64,000 nucleotides of DNA from contig DATBEZ010000040.1 in the NCBI GenBank assembly GCA_036558745.1, positions 62,001 to 126,000 on the forward strand, read 5' to 3'. The translations under genes and the position numbers were made by a program. The first letter of the stretch is position 1; each line of letters begins with the position of its first letter. The DNA comes from JAMXLJ01 sp036558745. GTDB lineage: Bacteria; Actinomycetota; Acidimicrobiia; IMCC26256; JAMXLJ01. Below the pieces are notes generated by a model, which was not told the origin of the DNA, ran no database searches, and saw only the letters and a list, made by a program, of their open reading frames with translations. This document shows, one piece after another, positions 32,055 through 38,557 of this stretch.

Positions 32055-33212
32055 CTACGAACGCGGCAGGCCGAGGATGCGTTGGGCGAGGATGTTCTTG
32101 TTCACCTGGGTCGTGCCGCCCGCGATCGTCAGCGCACGCGAGTACACGGCGTCGCGGCCCCACCTCCCGCGGTTCGCGCCGGGACCGAGCACGTCGCCCG
32201 CGACCTCGCACAGGTGCTGCTCGGTCTCGCTCCACAGCAGCTTGGCGACGCTCGACTCCGGACCCAGCGCCCGGCCGTGGATCGCGCCCGAGATCGCCCG
32301 GTCCGCGATGAGCTTGAGGTACTCGCCCTCCAGGTAGACGCGCGCGAGCTTGCGGCGGAGCACCGGGTCGTCGGCCGCGACGCGCCCGTCGCCCATCGGC
32401 GTCTCTCTCGCGAGCGCGACGAGCTCGGCGATCTTGGCCCGCAGCCCGAGGTGCAGGCTCGCGACCCCACCGCGCTCGTGCGCGAGGGTCGTCATCGCGA
32501 CGCGCCACCCCTCGTCGAGAGGACCGAGCAGCGCGCCCTTCGGGACACGCACGTCGGTGAAGAAGATCTCGTTGAACTCCGGCTCGCCCGTGATCGTCAC
32601 CAATGGCCGGACGTCGATCCCGGGAAGACTCATGTCCACCAGGAGACACGAGATGCCCTTGTGCTTCGGCGCGCCCGGATCGGTGCGCACGAGCAGCTCG
32701 CACCAGTTGGCGAGGTTCCCGAGGGTGTTCCAGGTCTTCTGACCGTTGACGACGAAGTGCTCGCCGTCGAGCACCGCGCTCGTCCTCAACGAGGCGAGGT
32801 CGGAGCCCGCGTTGGGTTCGGAGAAGCCCTGACACCAGATGTCGTCGCCACGCAGCATGCGGGGGAGGAGCGCGCGCTTCTGCTCCTCGGTGCCGTGCTC
32901 GATGATCGCCGGCGCGATGTTCGACAAACCGATCGGGTTCAAGGTGCTCGGCGCGTGGGCGCGGTGCATCTCCTCGCTGAAGACGACCTGCTCCATGATC
33001 CCGGCCCCGCGGCCGCCGTACTGCTCGGGCCACGCGATCGCGGCGAAGCGCGCGTCGGCCAGCATGCGGTTCCAGCGGTGGAGGATCTCCAACTCGTCTG
33101 CGTCCGCGCTCATGACGTTCGCGCCGCGGTACTCGTCGGTCAGGTGCTCGTCCAGCCACGCCCGGAATTCCTTCCGGAACGTCTCGGCTTCCTGCGGATA
33201 CGTGAACTCCAT
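32055..33212 (-). CDS. Acyl-CoA dehydrogenase
   Basis: FAD-dependent acyl-CoA dehydrogenase of 385 residues. Motifs are GFSEPNAGSDLASLRTSA, VNGQKTWNTLGNLANWC, EFNEIFFTDV and the C-terminal IAGGTTQVNKNILAQRILGLPR. The order and length match actinobacterial FadE enzymes. ATG 33212 is chosen. An in-frame GTG 18 bp upstream encodes VSERDDM, the same short extension seen before the ACAD at 14991, because both upstream regions contain the same interspersed repeat. It follows the ferredoxin oxidoreductase genes on the same strand but is separated by that repeat, so co-transcription is uncertain. Confidence 0.9.
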   Translation of the reverse strand: MEFTYPQEAETFRKEFRAWLDEHLTDEYRGANVMSADADELEILHRWNRMLADARFAAIAWPEQYGGRGAGIMEQVVFSEEMHRAHAPSTLNPIGLSNIAPAIIEHGTEEQKRALLPRMLRGDDIWCQGFSEPNAGSDLASLRTSAVLDGEHFVVNGQKTWNTLGNLANWCELLVRTDPGAPKHKGISCLLVDMSLPGIDVRPLVTITGEPEFNEIFFTDVRVPKGALLGPLDEGWRVAMTTLAHERGGVASLHLGLRAKIAELVALARETPMGDGRVAADDPVLRRKLARVYLEGEYLKLIADRAISGAIHGRALGPESSVAKLLWSETEQHLCEVAGDVLGPGANRGRWGRDAVYSRALTIAGGTTQVNKNILAQRILGLPRS

Positions 33213-33383
33213 GTCGTCTCGCTCGCTCACTCGGTGCAGGGCTCCGGCCGTCACCCTGTGTGCTTCTGTCCGGTCGCTCGCCGGCGAGTGCCTTCGCTCG
33301 TCTCTTCTGGTCGCTTCCGCTCCCGCTCTGGAGGCTTCGCCCGGCGGAGCTCCGCTCGCGCTCCTGCCTTCGCTGCGGCACCG
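33213..33383. repeat. Interspersed GC-rich repeat, about 170 bp, copy 2
   Basis: Aligns in opposite orientation with 29327-29499. It fills the space between the oxidoreductase beta subunit and the acyl-CoA dehydrogenase. Its left end gives the shared VSERDDM-coding leader. Confidence 0.75.
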
Positions 33384-33390
33384 CGCGCGA

Positions 33391-34287
33391 TCACTCGTGC
33401 TTGGCGGCGAGGTCTCTCGCCTTGGCCGCAGCGGCCTCGTCGACCCGGCGGCGGTTCTCCTCGTGAAGCTCCTCCGTCGTGCGGATGGTCCCGCCGACCT
33501 TGAGCTCACCCATGATGTGCACCTCGCCGAGCGTCTCGTTCATGTAGTCGGGACCCTCCGCGGTCGGGATGAACCAACCGGTCGGGCACATCGTGAGCAC
33601 CTCGACGAAGGTGAAGCCTTCGCCGCGCAGTTGCCCTTCGAACGCGCGCCGGAGCATCTTCTTCGTGCGCGCGATCGCGCCCGCGTTGTGCACCGACCCG
33701 CGGGCGACGTAGGACGCGCCCTGCAGCCGCGCGATCAGGTCGCCGATGAGGATGGGGTAGCCGTGGTACTCGGCGTCGCGACCGTCGAGGGTGTTCTTCG
33801 TCCGCTGACCGAGCACGGTCGTCGCGGTCATGTGCCCGCCCGTCTCGCCGAACACGCCGTTGTTCAGCAGGATGCACGTCACCTTCTCGCCGCGCGCCGC
33901 GGTGTGGAGCACCTCCTGCAGGCCCTCGTTCACCATGTCGCCGTCGCCCTGCAGCGTGAACACCACCGACTCCGGCAGCATGCGCTTCACGCCGGTCGCG
34001 ACCGAGGGCGCGCGCCCGTGGAGCGCTTGCACCAGGTCCACGTCCATCGTGCTCGTGAAGCTCGTGTAGCAGCCGATGCCCACGACGCCGACGGTCCGTT
34101 GTGCGACCCCGAGCTCCTCGAGCGCCTCCAGGAACACCCGGATCGTCACCGGCTCGCCGCAGCCCGGACACATGTGGTGCTCCTGGGCGATCAGCAGGTC
34201 GGGCTTGAAGTCGCCGACCTTGCGCGCGTCCGCAGGTGCGGCGCTCGTGTCGAGGACCGGTCCGATCGGGTTCACCGTCGCGCTCAT
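33391..34287 (-). CDS. 2-oxoacid:ferredoxin oxidoreductase, beta (TPP) subunit
   Basis: Catalytic half of a 2-oxoacid:ferredoxin oxidoreductase, 298 residues. The cluster or TPP region is HHMCPGCGEPVTI near residue 38, the TPP/Mg motif is GDGDMVNEGLQEV near residue 112, and CILLNNGVFGETGG follows. The enzyme decarboxylates a 2-oxo acid to acyl-CoA and reduces ferredoxin in the cytoplasm. It is the last gene of a four-subunit set (gamma, delta, alpha, beta) after a TetR gene. The order and separate subunits match VOR/KGOR-type enzymes; the substrate (2-oxoglutarate, branched 2-oxo acids or others) cannot be read. Confidence 0.9.
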   Translation of the reverse strand: MSATVNPIGPVLDTSAAPADARKVGDFKPDLLIAQEHHMCPGCGEPVTIRVFLEALEELGVAQRTVGVVGIGCYTSFTSTMDVDLVQALHGRAPSVATGVKRMLPESVVFTLQGDGDMVNEGLQEVLHTAARGEKVTCILLNNGVFGETGGHMTATTVLGQRTKNTLDGRDAEYHGYPILIGDLIARLQGASYVARGSVHNAGAIARTKKMLRRAFEGQLRGEGFTFVEVLTMCPTGWFIPTAEGPDYMNETLGEVHIMGELKVGGTIRTTEELHEENRRRVDEAAAAKARDLAAKHE

Positions 34288-34309
34288 CGCGTCGTCCCTT
34301 CCGGCTCGT

Positions 34310-35461
34310 TCAGCCGCGCTCGTTGACGGGCAGCGGTGGCAATTCGGCGTCGGGTCCGCCGCGATGGATCGCGAGGATGCGGTCGCGGATGATCTCGGCA
34401 TCGAGCAGCGGTCCGACCCCGAAGCCCGAACCGTCGGTGGAGATGCCGCCGATGGTGACGACCGGCGCGCGTCCCAGCACGCCGAGACGGACGTCGTCGA
34501 CCATCTGCCCGGCGCAGAGCTCGAACGTCGCCATGGTGCGCGCGCGCTCCGCCGCCCGCGCCACCGCGTCGTAAGGGAAGGGCCAGAGCGTGATCGGCCG
34601 CACGTATCCCACCTTCTCGCCGTCGCCGCGAAGCTGGTGCACGACGTAGCGCGCGAACTTGGCCGGCGTGCCGAAGGCCACGATCACCGTTTCGGCGTCG
34701 TCGAGGAACGCGGTCTCCACGCGCACCTCGTCGCGCGCGATCTGCTCCTGCTTGGCGACGATGTTGCGCAGGTGTCGCTCGATGCCCGGCGCCGGTTGCC
34801 CGGCCTTGGCGAAGCCGAGCGGCGAGACGATCCGCGACCGGCCCGTTCCCGCCAGCGCTCCGTCGAGCGCCCAGTCCTTGGCCGGCAGCGCACCGAGGTC
34901 GAGCCGGTCGATCGCGACCGCCTCCTGGATGTGAGCCGTGAGGTAGTCGCCGTACACGAGAACGGGATGGCGCCACGTGTCGCCGAGGTGGAACGCGAGC
35001 TGGGTGAGCTCGGCGGCCTCCGTGATGTCCATGGGCGCGAGGACGATGTGGCGGTAGTCGCCGTGGCCGCCCCCTCGTGTGGCCTGGAAGTAGTCCTGCT
35101 GGCCCCGGGCCATGTTGAAGACGACGAGTGGCAGCTCGGCCAGCGTGATCTCGGAGAACGACTCCTGCATGAGTGACAGGCCCTGACCGGTCGATCCCGT
35201 CGCGGCGCGTGCGCCCGTCGCCAGCGCGCCCCACGCCATACCGACCGCCTCCAACTCGCTCTCGGCGTTGATGCAGACGCCTCCGACCGGCGGCAGCAGC
35301 TTGGCGAAGTGCTCGAGCACCTCCGTGAACGGCGTCATCGGGTAGCCGGCGAAGAACCGGCAGCCCGCGGCGACCGCGGCGGTCGCGATCGCTTCGGAAC
35401 CCTCCATGAGCCGGCGGTCACCACCTGACGGCGCCGTCGGCGCCGGCGTGGTCGCGGTCAC
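34310..35461 (-). CDS. 2-oxoacid:ferredoxin oxidoreductase, alpha subunit
   Basis: Alpha subunit of 383 residues. GSEAIATAAVAAGCRFFAGYPMTPF is the N-terminal pyrimidine-binding region; NAESELEAVGMAWGALATGARAATGSTGQGLSLM carries the substrate/TPP motif, cited in part as TGSTGQGLSLMQE near residue 91; ELPLVVFNMARG and the C-terminal ELCAGQMVDDVRL follow. The start is GTG 35461, overlapping the ferredoxin stop (GTGA), so translation is coupled. It needs the beta subunit for activity. A palindrome-like CCTGAC-GGCGCC-GTCGGC lies inside its first codons but is probably coincidental. Confidence 0.9.
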   Translation of the reverse strand: MTATTPAPTAPSGGDRRLMEGSEAIATAAVAAGCRFFAGYPMTPFTEVLEHFAKLLPPVGGVCINAESELEAVGMAWGALATGARAATGSTGQGLSLMQESFSEITLAELPLVVFNMARGQQDYFQATRGGGHGDYRHIVLAPMDITEAAELTQLAFHLGDTWRHPVLVYGDYLTAHIQEAVAIDRLDLGALPAKDWALDGALAGTGRSRIVSPLGFAKAGQPAPGIERHLRNIVAKQEQIARDEVRVETAFLDDAETVIVAFGTPAKFARYVVHQLRGDGEKVGYVRPITLWPFPYDAVARAAERARTMATFELCAGQMVDDVRLGVLGRAPVVTIGGISTDGSGFGVGPLLDAEIIRDRILAIHRGGPDAELPPLPVNERG

Positions 35462-35718
35462 GACGCCACCTCCACGTCGGTCAGGACCGGCTCCTCGAAG
35501 CGGAACACCTCGAAGCAGAAGTCGGGGCACACGAACAGACACGCCGCGCAGCCCGTGCAACCCGGATGCAGCTGCGGGTAGCGGTAGCCGAGGTGATTGA
35601 CCGCGCTGGACATGCTCAGCACCTCAGGTGGGCACGCGGGGAGGCAGAGCTCGCAGCCCTTGCACGCCTCGACGTCGATGCGCACCGTCCCCCGACTCTT
35701 GATGGTCTTGGTGCTCAT
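35458..35718 (-). CDS. 2[4Fe-4S] ferredoxin-like delta subunit
   Basis: Ferredoxin subunit of 86 residues with two 4Fe-4S binding motifs, CKGCELCLPACPP near residue 19 and CTGCAACLFVCPD near 54. It carries electrons from the TPP site of the oxidoreductase to an external ferredoxin. It sits between the gamma and alpha genes, with a 14-bp gap upstream and a GTGA overlap downstream, which is the normal place for a delta subunit. Confidence 0.9.
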   Translation of the reverse strand: MSTKTIKSRGTVRIDVEACKGCELCLPACPPEVLSMSSAVNHLGYRYPQLHPGCTGCAACLFVCPDFCFEVFRFEEPVLTDVEVAS

Positions 35719-35721
35719 ACC

Positions 35722-35780
35722 TTCACGGCTCCCTACGCTCCCGCTCCGGAGGGCTGCGCCGAGCGGAGCTTCGCTTCGTC
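35722..35780. repeat. Repeat fragment entering the 3' end of the gamma-subunit gene
   Basis: GCTCCCGCTCCGGAGGGC and the following GAGCGGAGCTTCGCTTCGTCC resemble blocks of the 170-bp repeat at 33213-33383. The fragment codes for the last residues of the gamma subunit (AKLRSAQPSGAGA). Confidence 0.5.
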
Positions 35781-36362
35781 CGCGCGGTCCTTCGCCGCCT
35801 CCCATGCGGGGACCGCGAGGTGCTCGACGCGCTCGAAGCCGGCGCGGAGCGCGCTCTCGTTCGTGGTGATGTGCTGCGTCCGGTACGGCGGGATCGATGC
35901 GCGCATCCCTTCGATCGTCGCGTCCAGACCGACGAGCCCGGTGATGCCGACGTAGGCGCCGGTCATGACCATCGACGCGCCGAGCGGGTTTCCGATCTCG
36001 GCGGCGATCGCGGTCGCGGGGATACGGACGACGCGGTACATGTCGGTGTCGAGCGGGGTCGTGAACGTCGCGTCGTTGACGAGCACGACCGCGTGCGGTC
36101 GGAGCTTCGGCGCGATCGGTCCCCAGAACTCGTCGTGCATCGCGATGGCCGACCAGCTGTGCGAGATGAGCGGCGGCGCCTGCAACGGGCCGTCGCCGAC
36201 GACCACCGTCGCGTCGGTGTTGCCGCCGCGCATCATCCCGCCGTACACGCCGAAGAGCGCGACGTTGCGCCCTTCGATCGTCGCACCGCGCGCGATCACC
36301 TGTGCCGCGAGCTGGACCCCTTGCCCGCCGATTCCCGTCAGGAGCAGTTCCCGTTCGGTCAT
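35733..36362 (-). CDS. 2-oxoacid:ferredoxin oxidoreductase, gamma subunit
   Basis: Gamma subunit of 209 residues. The family's N-terminal motif LLLTGIGGQGVQLAAQVIARGA and YGGMMRGGNTDATVVVG are clear. It completes the four-part enzyme with alpha, beta and delta. ATG 36362 overlaps the TetR stop codon (ATGA), so the repressor and the enzyme are translated from one mRNA. The C-terminal tail (KLRSAQPSGAGA) is encoded by a fragment of an interspersed repeat, so it is probably not functional. Confidence 0.88.
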   Translation of the reverse strand: MTERELLLTGIGGQGVQLAAQVIARGATIEGRNVALFGVYGGMMRGGNTDATVVVGDGPLQAPPLISHSWSAIAMHDEFWGPIAPKLRPHAVVLVNDATFTTPLDTDMYRVVRIPATAIAAEIGNPLGASMVMTGAYVGITGLVGLDATIEGMRASIPPYRTQHITTNESALRAGFERVEHLAVPAWEAAKDRADEAKLRSAQPSGAGA

Positions 36363-37030
36363 GCGTCGCGTTCCCTCGGCATCCCACCGGCACGGTCGAT
36401 CCCGCGGCGGGCGAAGTCGACCAGATGCTCGATCTCGTCGCGGCTCGGCACCGTCCGGTCCAACAGGTGGTCGTGCATGCTGCCGATCGTGAGGTGGTAG
36501 ACGACGGGAGCGTCGCGCCCGGGATCTCCACCGGCGTCGGCGATCGCCTCGCGCAGTGGCTCGAGCAGCAGCTCGATGGTCTGTGCGTTCTCGGCGGGGA
36601 ACCGGTCGCGCAGGCGGCTGTCGTTGACGATGAACGGCCGCGTGCGCGCCGCGGCTTCGCGGTTGCGCGCCTGTTCCATCACGCCCTCGATCCAGCGCCG
36701 GACACGAGGCGCACCGGGCTCGACGGCGGCCATCCGGCGCACGAGGTACTCGTACAACCGGCGGCGGCCTTCCTCGAGCACGGCCAGCAGCAGCTCGTCC
36801 TTGCCTGGGAAGTGGCGATAGAAGGCCTGGTTGGACAGACCCGACTCGCGCACGATGTCGCTGACGCGGGGATCGACCTCGCCCGACGCCCGCATGACGG
36901 AGAAGGCCGCGTCGAGCAGACGCCGCACCTCGTCGGTGTAGGCCTCCTCCCGGCTCGCGACGGCCCGGCGGGCGACCCGGCTCGCGACGTCCGAGCCGGC
37001 CCGAGGAGCGTTGGGAACGACGTTCCGCAT
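36359..37030 (-). CDS. TetR-family transcriptional regulator
   Basis: Regulator of 223 residues. The helix-turn-helix is VSDIVRESGLSNQAFYRHFPGKDELLLAVLEEG near residues 60-92, preceded by a short basic N-terminus; the rest is the ligand-binding helical domain. It heads the operon of the 2-oxoacid:ferredoxin oxidoreductase and overlaps its first gene. Two palindromes lie at its start (GGAACGACGTTCC at 37014-37026 inside codons 2-6 and GGGAATGCTATTCCC at 37034-37048), which suggests self-repression. Neither resembles TGAC-N6-GTCA, so it is probably not the regulator of that set. Confidence 0.9.
   Translation of the reverse strand: MRNVVPNAPRAGSDVASRVARRAVASREEAYTDEVRRLLDAAFSVMRASGEVDPRVSDIVRESGLSNQAFYRHFPGKDELLLAVLEEGRRRLYEYLVRRMAAVEPGAPRVRRWIEGVMEQARNREAAARTRPFIVNDSRLRDRFPAENAQTIELLLEPLREAIADAGGDPGRDAPVVYHLTIGSMHDHLLDRTVPSRDEIEHLVDFARRGIDRAGGMPRERDA
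37014..37026. promoter_or_regulatory. Palindrome in the first codons of the TetR gene
   Basis: GGAACGACGTTCC, a perfect 13-bp palindrome with a single central base, overlapping the first codons of the TetR gene. Confidence 0.4.
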
Positions 37031-37033
37031 ACC

Positions 37034-37048
37034 GGGAATGCTATTCCC
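37034..37048. promoter_or_regulatory. Palindrome just upstream of the TetR start, probable operator
   Basis: GGGAATGCTATTCCC, a perfect 6-bp inverted repeat with a 3-bp centre, ending three bases before the TetR ATG. It is well placed for an autoregulatory operator at a leaderless or short-leader promoter. Confidence 0.6.
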
Positions 37049-37074
37049 GCCACCGACCCGGGGTCCAGCAGGGG

Positions 37075-38529
37075 TCAGGCCCGGCGGGCGGTGATGCGCT
37101 CGACGATGAGCGTGCGCTGGATCTGGCCGGTGGCGGGCGTGCGGGGGAGCGCGTCGACGACCTCGACCCGGCGCGGGTGCTTGAACGGCGCCAGGCGTCC
37201 GTCGCAGTAGGCACGCAGCGCGTCGACGTCGGGCGCGTCGGTTCCCGCGACCGGCACGACGACCGCGCACACGATCTCGCCCCACTGAGGGTCGGGGAGC
37301 CCGACCACGGCGACCTCCGCGATCGCGGCGTGGCCTCCGAGCACCTGCTCGACCTCGATCGGCGCGACCGTCTCGCCGCCCGTCCGCAGCACGTCGCGCA
37401 CGCGCCCGACGATCGAGAGGTAGCCCTCGTCGTCCAGCGCGCCGAGGTCGCCCGTGTGGTACCAGCCCTCGCGCAGCGCCACGCCGGTCGACTCGGGGTC
37501 GTCGAAGTACCCGTCCATGAGGTACTCGCTGCGGATGCACACCTCACCGTCGGCTGCGAGGCGCACGTCGACGCCGAGCGCGGGCAGGCCGACCGAGCCC
37601 GGCTTGCGGAGCACGTCGACGTGGGGGAGCAGCGCGCCGGGCCCCGCTTCAGTCGAGCCGTAGTAGATGCGCGTGACCGTGTGCGTGAACGCGTCGCGGA
37701 TCGCCGCGACGAGCTCGGGCGGTGTCGCGGACGTGCCCGTGTCGGTCTCCCGCAACGAGGAGAGGTCGTAGCGCGACCGTTTCACGTCGAGGACCCGCGC
37801 CCACACGGCGGGAATGCAGTACAGGCGGGTCGCGTGCCGCCGTTCGACCGTCGACAGCAGGGCTTCCGCGTCCGGCGTGTCGACCAGGTGCAGCGGGCAG
37901 CGCGACTGCCACGCGCCGAGCGCCATCGACCACCCGGCCATGTGGAACAGCGGGAACATGCACACCGTCCCGCCGTCGGGATCGCTGATCGGCGACGCGA
38001 AGCTCCGGAGCGCGTTGGCGCGGTGCGACAGGATCACGCCCTTCGACCGACCGGTGCTGCCACTCGTGAAGAAGATGACCTGCGGGTCGCGCTCGTCGAC
38101 GCGCGCATCGACCGGCGTTGCGCTCGCGCTGCCCGCCGCAGCCGCGAGGTCGGTGAAGCGCACGGTCGGGACGTCCCAACCCTCGGCCATCTCCGCGTGC
38201 GCGTCGTCGACGAGGAGCAGGCGGACCCGCGCGTAGCCGACGACCTCGGCCGCCTCCGCGACGCCGAGCCTCGCGTTCACCGGTGCGAAGACCGCACCGA
38301 GCTTGGCGAGCGCGCCGAAGACCGGCATGACGTCCAAGGTGGTGTCGCCCCACCACGCCACCCGGTCGTGGCCCCGGACCCCAACGCCGGCCAGGGCGTG
38401 GGCGAAGCGGTTCGAGCCCTCGTCGAGCGCGCCGAACGTCAGCTCCGCGTCGCCGAGCGTCGCCGCGAGCCGGCGGGGCGTGGCCCGTGCCGCCCGCCGG
38501 ATGACGTCCCCGATGAGCAGACCGGCCAT
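37075..38529 (-). CDS. Acyl-CoA synthetase-like protein with altered A10 motif
   Basis: ANL-superfamily ligase of 484 residues. The P-loop FFTSGSTGRSKGVIL, motif A5 YYGSTEAGPG and A8 YHTGDLGALDDEGYLSIVGRVRDVLRTGGE are intact. In motif A10 the universally used lysine is replaced: TGQIQRTL has Gln at residue 469 instead of GKI. That lysine positions the carboxylate for adenylation, so normal acyl-AMP formation should be weak, while the thioesterification half might remain. It is divergent from another ligase gene; the gap is a few tens of bases at most and contains operator site 7. Confidence 0.87.
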   Translation of the reverse strand: MAGLLIGDVIRRAARATPRRLAATLGDAELTFGALDEGSNRFAHALAGVGVRGHDRVAWWGDTTLDVMPVFGALAKLGAVFAPVNARLGVAEAAEVVGYARVRLLLVDDAHAEMAEGWDVPTVRFTDLAAAAGSASATPVDARVDERDPQVIFFTSGSTGRSKGVILSHRANALRSFASPISDPDGGTVCMFPLFHMAGWSMALGAWQSRCPLHLVDTPDAEALLSTVERRHATRLYCIPAVWARVLDVKRSRYDLSSLRETDTGTSATPPELVAAIRDAFTHTVTRIYYGSTEAGPGALLPHVDVLRKPGSVGLPALGVDVRLAADGEVCIRSEYLMDGYFDDPESTGVALREGWYHTGDLGALDDEGYLSIVGRVRDVLRTGGETVAPIEVEQVLGGHAAIAEVAVVGLPDPQWGEIVCAVVVPVAGTDAPDVDALRAYCDGRLAPFKHPRRVEVVDALPRTPATGQIQRTLIVERITARRA

Positions 38530-38539
38530 GACGCGGCAT

Positions 38540-38557
38540 GATGACGGACATGTCAGC
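38540..38557. promoter_or_regulatory. Palindromic operator, candidate site 7
   Basis: GATGAC-GGACAT-GTCAGC has the perfect core TGAC-N6-GTCA but poorer flanks. It lies between two divergent acyl-CoA ligase genes, ten bases from the minus-strand ATG and overlapping the plus-strand ATG 38550. Its core alone could occur by chance, so this is weaker than sites 1-6. Confidence 0.5.

Noticed and set aside
35424..35441. Further palindrome-like match CCTGAC-GGCGCC-GTCGGC
   Set aside because: It lies inside the coding sequence of the alpha subunit near its start, the right arm has two mismatches, and the GC-rich Ala/Pro/Gly codons there explain it.
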